This document shows positions 1 to 9,200 of a stretch of DNA of 64,000 nucleotides, piece after piece (positions within the stretch are counted from its first letter, which is position 1; each line of letters opens with the position of its first letter). The stretch lies in the NCBI GenBank assembly GCA_001600695.1, contig BCKQ01000004.1:947513-1011512 (forward strand), in the 5' to 3' direction. A model generated the notes under the pieces. The model ran no database searches. It saw only the letters and a list, made by a program, of their open reading frames with translations, and was not told the origin of the DNA. The position numbers and the translations under genes are program-made. The stretch is from Ascoidea asiatica. Lineage: Eukaryota > Ascomycota > Saccharomycetes > Ascoideales > Ascoideaceae.

Positions 1-1200
1 ATGTTTTTTTTCAATCTTGGCTGTGCTTTATCTCAAAATACAACTCAATTAATTGTTTGTAGATTTTTTGCAGGTGTTGGAGGTGCTGCTCCATTGTCTG
101 TTGGTGCTGGTGTTTTAGGTGATTTATTTAATGCGAAAGAAAGAAATTTTTGGGGTTCAATTTATGCCTTAGGCCCAACATTAGGTCCAACTCTTGGGCC
201 TGTTATTGCAGGGTTTATTGTTGAAAATACTAGTTGGAGATGGGTATTTTGGGTTCAATTAATGATGAATGGTGTGATTGGAGTTCTTGGTTCTATGTTC
301 TATGAAGAATCTTATACCCCAACTTTGTTAAGAAAAAAGGCTGCAAAATTGAGAAAAGAAACTGGAAATCCAAATTTAATGACAATTTATGATATTGCAG
401 ATGGAGAAACTTTAGCAGGTAAATTTTATTTGAATATTTCAAGGCCAATAAAATTATTGCTTACGCATCCAATGGTTTTTGGTTTAGGTATTTATATGGC
501 TTTACTCTATGGTTTGATGTATATTTTAGTTACAACTTTTCCTACTGTTTTTGAAACTTATTATGGTTTTAGTACTGGTGTTGCAGGTTTAATGTATATT
601 GCCTTAGGTATTGGTTATTTCTCAGGTATATATATTTGGACAAGAGCTATTAATAAGAGTTATAATAAAAGTTGTGAATTAAATAATGGAGTTGGTAAAC
701 CTGAATTTAGATTACAATATCTTTATTGGTCTGGATTAATAACTCCAAGTGCTTTATTAGCATTTGGTTGGGTTGCAGATAAAAAACTTCATTGGATTGC
801 TCCTGCAATTTTTGCTGCTTGTTTCGCATTTGGTGTTGTTTGTATGTTTCAATGTATTCAAAATTATTTGATTGATATGAATCCAAGATTTGCAGCATCC
901 TCTGTTGCAGCTTGTACTGTTTTTAGATCTTTATTCGGTTTTGCTTTTCCATTATTTGCACCTAAAATGATTAGTAGTATTTCAATTGGTTGGACTTGTA
1001 CAACATTTGCTCTACTTGGTTTCTTATTAGGTGTTCCATTCCCATTATATGTTTATAAAAATGGTGAAAAATTAAGAAACTGGGCTAATAGAAGAATGGA
1101 TAAAGAAAAAGCTAAAAGAGATGCTAAAAATTTAGCAAGATTAGAAAAACAAAATGAAGCAAAACAAAGTAAATTAAAAATGAATGAAAAAAATGAATGA
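1..1200 (+). CDS. DHA1-type MFS drug/polyamine transporter, 5'-truncated by window edge
   Basis: Major facilitator superfamily proton antiporter of the plasma membrane, C-terminal 399 residues only. The protein aligns without large gaps to residues from about 202 to the end of the intact neighbour at 2817-4583. Shared blocks include NLGCALSQNTTQ, RFFAGVGGAAPLSVG, KPEFRLQYLYW and IDMNPRFAAS. The ATG at position 1 is an internal Met in that alignment (it matches the Met in WFMLFFNLG), so the real start lies left of the window and about 200 residues (cytosolic tail and first membrane helices) are missing. It forms a tandem pair with the next gene. The short lysine-rich C-terminal tail (RRMDKEKAKRDAKNLARLEKQ) is conserved between both copies. 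The family exports drugs or polyamines; the substrate cannot be told from sequence. Confidence 0.85.
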   Translation: MFFFNLGCALSQNTTQLIVCRFFAGVGGAAPLSVGAGVLGDLFNAKERNFWGSIYALGPTLGPTLGPVIAGFIVENTSWRWVFWVQLMMNGVIGVLGSMFYEESYTPTLLRKKAAKLRKETGNPNLMTIYDIADGETLAGKFYLNISRPIKLLLTHPMVFGLGIYMALLYGLMYILVTTFPTVFETYYGFSTGVAGLMYIALGIGYFSGIYIWTRAINKSYNKSCELNNGVGKPEFRLQYLYWSGLITPSALLAFGWVADKKLHWIAPAIFAACFAFGVVCMFQCIQNYLIDMNPRFAASSVAACTVFRSLFGFAFPLFAPKMISSISIGWTCTTFALLGFLLGVPFPLYVYKNGEKLRNWANRRMDKEKAKRDAKNLARLEKQNEAKQSKLKMNEKNE

Positions 1201-2816
1201 AAATAAAATTTTAATCAAAAATATTTCATTATTTATCAATATCCTTATTCTACAATTCTCCATATTACCTTATTAAACAATATTTATACATCTTTTTTTT
1301 TTATAATATATTTTTTCTGAATTTCAATTTTATAGCATATTTTTTTATTTTTCAACTATTTCAATTTCTCTACTTCTATTGTTTTTTTTTTCAACCATTC
1401 TCTTTTTAGAGGGATCTATACATATATATATTTAAAAATATTCACAAATGTAATAAATAATTTATTTGGTAATTAACTATTTTTAGTGCAATTGATTTAG
1501 ATTATTTTGATGTCTCATCTTTCACTTATTTCTAAAACTGTTTTAGAAGCTTTTTTTTATGTCAATTTTTGAAAAAAAAACTAAAAGTGTGTTAAGAATT
1601 TACCTGCAAAGCCAAAAATCTGAATGATTCATTTTTTTTGTTATTTTTGATTTTTTATTGATTTCTTATTAAATTTTATAGAAGATATTGCTGAATCAAT
1701 ACATGAATATAATATTAAATGAAAAAATTATGAATTTAATGAAATAGATACTAATGTGGTTGATATTTTCAATAAATTCATGAGAATTGTTTCTTTTATA
1801 AATTTTTAAAAAAACAGAAAAAGAGCATTGAAAGAACTACTATGAGCTTAACTTGTCTAATATTCAACAAATGAATAAAACTAAAAGTGACTGGAAATCT
1901 CAAAGTTATCCAAGTTATAAGTCATGAAATAATTATTGACGCAAAATAACAAGCTAAAAAACTAGAGAATGATACTTTACTCAAATATTAAGTAAAAAAA
2001 AGGTGGTTTTTGTATTTATTGTCTATTAAAATATTTGTATACAGGCATTTCATATTTAGAGACTATTTTCATTTAACCGGGCTTGCATGAACGAGACCTA
2101 GGGAAAGGATACCCACAGTTTTGGCGCTGAAAGATTAAATATACCGCTAGACTTTTCACACGCAGAACCAAGCATAGAAATCCAGAAAATTGGTAACCCG
2201 TAGAACCATCCAGAGAGTAAGAGACCAAAAGCCTATCTCCGACAAAAGTGATCTGATTTATAGGGGATTCAAATATGATTAGTATACGGGAAAGCAAAAC
2301 TTATCTCAATTCAGTGGGGGACTCCTGTGCTTTCAAAGATATTCCGAAAGGCCGATTTGTTGTGAACAAATCTTCCAGTTTTGCGTGTCCAGAAGCGCAA
2401 AAGAAACTGTTCATCACATTGTGGATTCTCGTGGATTGGTGAGACAGAGAATCGCCAAATGAGGCAGTCTTCCGATCTCTCTGTACTCACAGTTCGATTA
2501 GATAGATTCATGAAAATAAATTTATGGAAAAATAGAATGTCTTCTTTGAGCTTATAAGAATAAATTATCTCAAATCAATGTGTACATTTGTATATAAACA
2601 AATCAGTTTACTTCATATTCTTTAAAATGATTTATTTAGTTTATTCAATTAAATTCATTTTGCTTTGTAGTAAATCAAAAGTTATTTAAAGGTTAACTTC
2701 AATTTCAATTTCAATTACAATTTTATCCTTTACATTGACTTTTAATTTGACTTAAATTTTATCAAATTTGTATAAGATACTAAATTTCTCGAATATATAA
2801 AATAGAAATATTACAA
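1201..2816. other. Intergenic region between tandem MFS genes, with decayed coding and a G+C-richer island
   Basis: The first 450 bases are AT-rich 3' flank. Around 1672-1842 the plus strand has a coding-like frame broken by stops (contains DIAESIHEYNIK and VVDIFNKFMRIVSFINF), probably a gene remnant. At 2070-2515 the base composition becomes visibly richer in G+C. That island has short open stretches on both strands, none convincing as a gene, and may hold the promoter of the MFS gene at 2817 or an old insertion. The final 250 bases before the gene are AT-rich leader. Confidence 0.5.
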
Positions 2817-4583
2817 ATGAATTCAAAAGATACAATAAAAACTACTTTACCTTCATCAGATGAAAATAATTTAGATAAATCTTCAACAATATCCTTTAAT
2901 GATGCTTCGGACATTGAATCAAATAATAACCCGAATTTCATACCTCAAGATATCATCAATGATGCGGAAATTGAAAGACAGTTGACATTAACAAGAGAAA
3001 AAACAATAAGATCAATATTATCTGAAAGAGTAGGAAATGAAAGTGAAGATGATATATATGAAGGTGCTGGTGCAATTTTACCAACAAGAAAAGATGGTAT
3101 AGAATTCAAAGCAATTGATCCTGATTTAGTAACTTGGGAAAATGAAAATGATCCAGAAAATCCAAAAAATTGGGCACATTTGAGAAAAGTTAGAGCTGTT
3201 TCTTTAGCTTCTATTTATGCTTTTGTCTCTCCAATGTGCTCTTCAATGATTTCTCCAGCTGTAACTGACATTGCTGAAGATTTCAATTTGACCAACAAAG
3301 CTGTAAAAGCAATGATAGTCTCAATTTTTTTATTAGCGTGGGCGATTACTCCATTATTTGTTTCTCCATTATCTGAAATGTATGGTAGAAAAATTGTATT
3401 GAATGTATCTATATGGTTTATGCTTTTTTTTAATCTTGGCTGTGCTTTATCCCAAAATACAACTCAATTAATAGTGTGTAGATTTTTTGCAGGGGTTGGA
3501 GGTGCTGCTCCATTATCTGTTGGTCCCGGTGTTTTAAGTGATTTATTTAATGCTTCTGAAATTAATTTTTGGAATTCAATTTTTAGTATTGGCCCAACTG
3601 CCTCTCCTTGTTTAGCTCCAGTTATTTCTGGTTGGGTTACTCAATGTCTTGGTTGGAGATGGGTTTTATGGATTCAATTTATTGTTAATGCTTCTGTGGC
3701 TGTAGCTGGTGCAATATTTTATGAAGAAACATATACTCCTACTTTATTAAAAAAAAAAGCTTTGAAATTAAGAAAAGAAACTGGTGATAATAATTTAAAA
3801 ACAATTTATGAAATTTCTGATGGTGAAACTGTTCTTGGTAGATTTTATATTAATGTTACAAGACCTTTAACACTTTTAATAACGAATCCAATGGTTTTTG
3901 GTCTTGGCTCTTTTATGGCTTTATTATATGGTTTATTATATCTTTTAGTATGCTCTTTTCCAACAGTTTGGCGTGTTAGATATGGTTTTAGTTCAGGAAT
4001 AACTGGTTTAATGTATCTAGCATTTGGTGTTGGTTATTTATTTGGTTTTCCATTTTGGACAATATTAATTGGAAAGGGTTTTAGAAAATTAACAGCCGAA
4101 AATGGTGGGGTTTCAAAACCTGAATTTAGATTACAATATCTTTATTGGTGTGGAATAATAAGTCCTTCTGCAGTTTTATTATATGGATGGACCGTTGAAT
4201 ATAAAGTACATTGGATTGTTCCATGCATTGGTGCAGCTTTTTTTGCAACTTGTTTCATTAATGTCTTTCAATGTGTTCAACCGTATTTAATTGATATGAA
4301 TCCAAGATTTGCAGCTTCTTCTGTAGGTGCCTCAGCTGTTTTTAGATCTTTCTTCGGCTTTGCAATGCCAATGTTTTCTCCATTTATGTTTAGTGGAATT
4401 GGTTATGGTTGGGGTTGCACAATTTTTGCATTTGTTGGTTTTGCTTTAGGTGTACCTTTCCCATTGTTTGTTTATAAAAAAGGTGAAAATTTAAGAAATT
4501 GGGCCAATAAAAATATGGAAAAATCTCAGGCTAAAAGAGATGCTAAGAATTTAGCAAGATTAGAAAAACAAAGAATAAATTAG
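2817..4583 (+). CDS. DHA1-type MFS drug/polyamine transporter, complete
   Basis: 588-residue major facilitator predicted to export drugs, polyamines or other small cations at the plasma membrane in exchange for protons. A hydrophilic N-terminal tail of about 115 residues ends in DPENPKNW, the motif that precedes the first helix in many fungal DHA1 proteins. Twelve hydrophobic segments follow. The loop between helices 2 and 3 carries SPLSEMYGRKI, the DHA1 form of MFS motif A, near residue 185. The second half has the family-typical KPEFRL, HWIVP and IDMNPRFAASS blocks, then a short basic tail. The layout resembles S. cerevisiae Yhk8 and related DHA1 members; I cannot choose an orthologue. It is the downstream copy of a tandem pair with the gene ending at 1200. 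The start is the first ATG after in-frame stops. Confidence 0.88.
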   Translation: MNSKDTIKTTLPSSDENNLDKSSTISFNDASDIESNNNPNFIPQDIINDAEIERQLTLTREKTIRSILSERVGNESEDDIYEGAGAILPTRKDGIEFKAIDPDLVTWENENDPENPKNWAHLRKVRAVSLASIYAFVSPMCSSMISPAVTDIAEDFNLTNKAVKAMIVSIFLLAWAITPLFVSPLSEMYGRKIVLNVSIWFMLFFNLGCALSQNTTQLIVCRFFAGVGGAAPLSVGPGVLSDLFNASEINFWNSIFSIGPTASPCLAPVISGWVTQCLGWRWVLWIQFIVNASVAVAGAIFYEETYTPTLLKKKALKLRKETGDNNLKTIYEISDGETVLGRFYINVTRPLTLLITNPMVFGLGSFMALLYGLLYLLVCSFPTVWRVRYGFSSGITGLMYLAFGVGYLFGFPFWTILIGKGFRKLTAENGGVSKPEFRLQYLYWCGIISPSAVLLYGWTVEYKVHWIVPCIGAAFFATCFINVFQCVQPYLIDMNPRFAASSVGASAVFRSFFGFAMPMFSPFMFSGIGYGWGCTIFAFVGFALGVPFPLFVYKKGENLRNWANKNMEKSQAKRDAKNLARLEKQRIN

Positions 4584-5070
4584 TTTAAATTCATTCAACA
4601 TTCTTTTTTCTCTTTTAATTTTTATCAGAAACTTCAATTTTCAATTTTTCAATTTTTTCTCATTTTCAATTTTTTTTTGAATTTCACTTATCTTTCTACT
4701 TATTTTTTTCAAGGTCATTTATTTTTTTAGTTAATTCAACAAAAAAAAAAAGTTTCCATCAAAAAGTTTTGTATTTTAGCTTTGCTCAGCATTTTAATCT
4801 TTTCATTATATTATCTATTATTTATTAAACATTATTCATCTTCATTATAGATTTTTGTATTTACAAAATAAACACTTTTAATATGTAAGCTTCAAATCAA
4901 AAAGGCTTCGTAAAAATATAAGATAGTTAAAAAAACAACAGATATATTGGTATTTATGAGAGAAAATTTTAACAAAATTGATTTGAAATTAAACTTGATA
5001 ATGTAATGTATATTCTAATAAAAATTACAAAATTTTTTAAAATATTAAATGATCTTCTCATTTTGTTCAT
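4584..5070. other. Convergent intergenic region
   Basis: About 490 AT-rich bases between the 3' ends of the MFS gene and the Utp12-domain gene. T-rich runs near 4600-4720 and A/T-rich efficiency-element-like stretches are present, as expected for two converging 3' ends. I see no gene. Confidence 0.5.
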
Positions 5071-5844
5071 TTAAGCAGCTTCTTCAAGCCCAGTCTCATT
5101 GTCACTTTCACCATTGATATACTCAATATTATCTTCTTTGATTTCTTGCACTATTTGATCATTTTTTTCATTACTTTCTAAAGAATCCTCTTCAGGATCT
5201 ACATTCAACATCTCATTTCTTAAAGTCTTTTGTGATTTCAAAAGATTCAATCTACCTTCTAATAACAAAAATGATGATAAAGCTTTCTTTTTTTTGGTTA
5301 TTAAATTTTTAACACCCTGAATATTCTTTATTATATTATCAAAAAGAATTTTACTTTCTTCATCTTCATTTTGTTTTGAAAGTATATACCCCCCTTTGAC
5401 TAGTAATAAGTTTTTAATCCAAAAGCATAAAATATTGTATGAGCTGTTGACTTTAGAAGTGGAATCATAATTTTCTTGGAGATAAGTAGATATAATTAAA
5501 AAAAGATTACTCAATCTTGAAGTTGAGTTCAAACTTTTCACTATTCTGAAAATAGTCAGATCTATTGGATATTTTAGAAAATTTTCATTTTTATTTTTGA
5601 ATTTGTTACTTTTATTAGAAACACCCTGAAGATAATCAATATTGAGTAAATAATTGATTATCGGTATTTCAGTGATAGAATGTTCTTCAAGATTATTGAG
5701 ATACTGAGATGTTGATTCAATCAATTCTTCAGTTTGCAGTTCACCATTGTTTTCTTTTTTATTATTGTAAAGATTCTTTTTTAGTTTTTCTTTAGCCTCA
5801 AGGTTTGAACTAACCTTAGAAATAGGGGTTGCTTCTACTTCCAT
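5071..5844 (-). CDS. Utp12-domain protein, probable small-subunit processome component
   Basis: 257 residues. The central region (about residues 55-205) has the spacing of a Utp12 domain: a helix with hydrophobic residues, a CFWIKNLLLVKGGYIL segment that matches the WI..LL..H..YL core, and a final LLEGRLNLLKSQ helix. Utp12 domains lie at the C-termini of WD40 proteins of the nucleolar U3 processome (Utp5, Utp12, Utp13, Pwp2), and a related fold occurs in Utp9. Here there is no beta-propeller and no room for one upstream, so this looks like a short Utp9-like or stand-alone form. The C-terminus is acidic, as in many nucleolar proteins. Upstream, an RRPE-like element and a Reb1-like site fit a ribosome-biogenesis promoter. 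The assignment rests on pattern, not on a search. Confidence 0.5.
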   Translation of the reverse strand: MEVEATPISKVSSNLEAKEKLKKNLYNNKKENNGELQTEELIESTSQYLNNLEEHSITEIPIINYLLNIDYLQGVSNKSNKFKNKNENFLKYPIDLTIFRIVKSLNSTSRLSNLFLIISTYLQENYDSTSKVNSSYNILCFWIKNLLLVKGGYILSKQNEDEESKILFDNIIKNIQGVKNLITKKKKALSSFLLLEGRLNLLKSQKTLRNEMLNVDPEEDSLESNEKNDQIVQEIKEDNIEYINGESDNETGLEEAA

Positions 5845-6288
5845 ATTTTCAAGTTTCTGATTAAATTTGAGAAATTCTAGATCAATAAGTATATTACTGA
5901 AATTTTTATACCAAATGATTTATTATTGTCTTATTTCAATTTACAAATTTGTTACTTCAAAAAAAAACTCAAAAATAAATTTATTTTTCGAAATTTTTCA
6001 ATTTTTCAAAACATTACCCGGATGTTCCAAACATCTGTAAGAAAAGGTTTGGAATGCAGTGAGTAACATTATTTGGCAGGATAGTGCATAAATTTAAATT
6101 CACTGTAAAATTCATAAAATTATAATTCACAATCTACCCTTAGTTGATTATTAGCAAAATATTGATATTATTAAGGCCATATTTCTATATATTCTTATTT
6201 AAATTAAAATCAAAAGACCATGCTAAAAACTATTATACACAAAAAGCAAAAGAAGCAGCATCCAATAAGCTGTTTATAAATAAAAGCA
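5845..6288. other. Intergenic region holding the promoter of the Utp12-domain gene
   Basis: About 440 bases between two minus-strand genes. It contains the RRPE-like and Reb1-like sites at 5991-6020 and a G+C-richer patch near 6015-6080. The part next to 6288 is the 3' flank of the large APSES-like gene. Short open frames at 6144-6353 overlap that gene on the other strand and look like chance. Confidence 0.5.
5991..6020 (-). promoter_or_regulatory. RRPE-like element plus Reb1-like site
   Basis: On the minus strand, TGAAAAATTT (5991-6000) matches the ribosomal RNA processing element used by yeast ribosome-biogenesis genes. TTACCCG (6014-6020) matches the Reb1 general regulatory factor site. 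They lie about 150-175 bases upstream of the Utp12-domain gene start, a typical distance. Motif matches only; no PAC box was seen. Confidence 0.4.
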
Positions 6289-9200
6289 TCATATTGATTT
6301 CGAAAAACCAAAAGGAAGAGAAGAAGTTGAAAAAGAGGTTGAATTTGAGTTAGAGGCAATAGAATCATTCTCCGTTTTATCAGATAATATATCATGTAGA
6401 AAACTATTCTTTGAACGCTTTATCACGTCTGGTGTTTCTAAAGGATTCCTCAAATTAGTCAAGCTTCTTTTTCTTTTTTTCTGATGAGTAGGCTCCACGA
6501 TTTCTATATCCGACTTGCTTTCTTCGGTACTATCCACAAGATCAATTATATTCTCATCATTGAAGCCATTGAGCAAACTTTCATTGGATAATGCACTAAG
6601 CTTTTTGAATGAAACCTGATTTAATCTTTCCTTAGAGGGAGTATATTTTTTTTCCACCGAGAAACATTGAACAATTTTTTCATCCTTTGGCAAAATCTTA
6701 GGTGTAGGACTACGAGTTATAGTATTAGTATCAATATTGAATCTATCAAATTTATCAAATCTAGCAGAGCTATCAGATATATCAGAGCTTTCAGAGATAT
6801 CAGAGCTTTCATTGATCTCATCTAGTGAAATTATATTTGGATCACTTTTGCTATAATCATCTTCTGACTCAGAAAATAAAGATTTAAGGCTAACTATATT
6901 TTGTCTATCAGACATCGGAGAAGGAATTAAAGTTCTATTTTGTTTAGTTTGCTTCTTCATAATTTCCTTCCTAATGTTACTATTCTGTTTCCTATTCTTT
7001 TCCAATGAAAAACTTTCTGGAAGATTAATTGTTCGATCTTTCCTCATTCTAAAATTGCATTGTAATTTATTAGTCAAAATTGTGAGTTGTTTCAGTTTTT
7101 CCTGAATTTTTTTGAATTTTTCATTATTTTTAAAGGAAGAGCAACTTTGAATCATATTTCTAAAATTGTCTATTTTGGGAACGATAGCTCCTAATAGTCC
7201 ATCAAATTCCTCTAAATTTAACAAAACAAGTTTTTTTAGCAAATTCATGAATGGACCCAATGAATCTTCAAGTGTTTGAAGAAAACAAGAAAGATCTAAA
7301 TCATCTGAATAAATTAACTCGACTAAAAATTTAGATAATCTCATCACCTGTCTATCAACCTCGATAAATAAATGCCTAGCTTCTTGTGAAGCTGAAAATC
7401 TTTCATTGTATTTTGAAGAGCTACTTTTTAAATCTAATACATCTTCGTCGACTAGAACTTCTTCAACAAATTCAATTTCACTGCCAGTACTACTTTCGCT
7501 ACTTTCGATATTTTTTTCATTAACCGTTGTTGACGCATTTTCATTATCAAAATCCTTATTTTTTTGGGTGATGCCAATCTCACTGCCTAATTTGATATTA
7601 TCTAGAAAATGCCTTCCATACCTAAAACTATTTTTAAGGTCATTTTTCTCAACTGGGCTTTTCAAAGGTGATTTATTCTGAGATTTATCTTTGTTTTGAG
7701 TGCTATACCTTTGAGATTTCAAACTTTCTTTGTGGATTTCATTTTTAGCCTCCGTTATGATTTCTTGATCTTTTTTATTCTGAGTTTTATTTTCACATTT
7801 AGGCAATAAATTCTTATCAAGAGGTTTTTGGGCTTCTGGGATCTTCTTAACAATCTTAGTGCCAAAAAAAGAATCACTAGCGAGCCTCTTTTCAATTGAA
7901 GATATATAGTCATCGATTTTACACTTATATGAATTAACAACAAAATCTAGTGCTCTTGAAGTTTTCTTTTTCTCAGTTGAAGAAGACTTTTGCTCTTTGG
8001 AGGTAGACTCATTTATACTTTTTTTGTAACTTTCCGGTGAAGAAATTCCTGCTGAAGTAGCACAAAAACTTGTCAATGGTGTATCACTTTTAAAGTCGGA
8101 AGAATCATAATCAAATATTTCTTTTTTCCCACTCTTAGGATCTGAATAAATATCACTATTTATAGCACTACATTCACTTGAATTTCTCGTATAGTCTATA
8201 AAAGAATCCGTTGATGGTATATCGGATGTTATTTCACTTACTATTTTTTTGCTTTCCACTTTTTCGCTTCCACTTGAAATCTCTTTAGCCATTTCAGAGG
8301 AAAAAATATTTGAACTCATAGAGTGAGAAACTGTTGATTTTTCAATTTCTTTGTTTTTATCTGTCTGTGCTGTATCATCTTCTTCATCATCAGAAAGGGA
8401 AAAAATATCAACTTTTGAAAGATCTTGAACTTTATATTGTCTTTTCCATTCTTCTGAATCATTACTTTTTAGAGGGAGCTTATTTGAATCAATTTTCATG
8501 TTAGAATTTGAATTATTAGGTATATTTTTTTCGTCTGCAGATTCAGAGTCTCTAGGAAGAAGTTCAAAATCATCATCCTCGGAAGAGCTATCGAAATCAG
8601 AAAAGTCATCTATTGGAAATCTTGAATCATTATCACCTAGTAAATTCACTAAACCATGATCATCATCGAAATGAAAATCCTTTATTAATTCTCTTGCATC
8701 TTTTACCGAACACCATTTTCCATTAATAATTTTACTTTTGTTTTTTTCTAAAGTCGCAATTTCAATGTCTTCTTTAGACTTGCTATTTGAATATTTTGAG
8801 TCGGTTCTAGAATAATTCTCATAAGAGTTGGACAAACTATAACCGATATAAATAGTTCGAAATTCTACTGAATTCAATTTATCAAGGTAATATAAAACAT
8901 TTTCAAGACGTAAATCATCATCGAAGTCCTTTTTGGAGCCAACGGAATTTAAATTTATTTCTAGAATGCTAATTGTCACAGCGCAATAAATCAATGCTTG
9001 GATATTAACATAGCCATCACTGAATCTTCTTGGAACATAAAAGGTTTGAGAAATTTTTCTTTGATCGACTTTGAAAGTATAAATATCACAAATATCTTTT
9101 ATATTTATCGGTTTTCTCAAAATTGAATTTGACAGACTATCTGTTTTATTTCTTTGTAAAATTTCTCTTCTTGAACTTCTTTGGGAATAATTTGGGTTAA

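Noticed and set aside
1-3. ATG at position 1 as a true start of the first MFS gene
   Set aside because: Alignment with the neighbouring copy places it near residue 202, inside a membrane helix.
2073-2511. Two consecutive minus-strand open frames in the island
   Set aside because: No recognisable family, no low-stop excess beyond the effect of higher G+C, and each is short.
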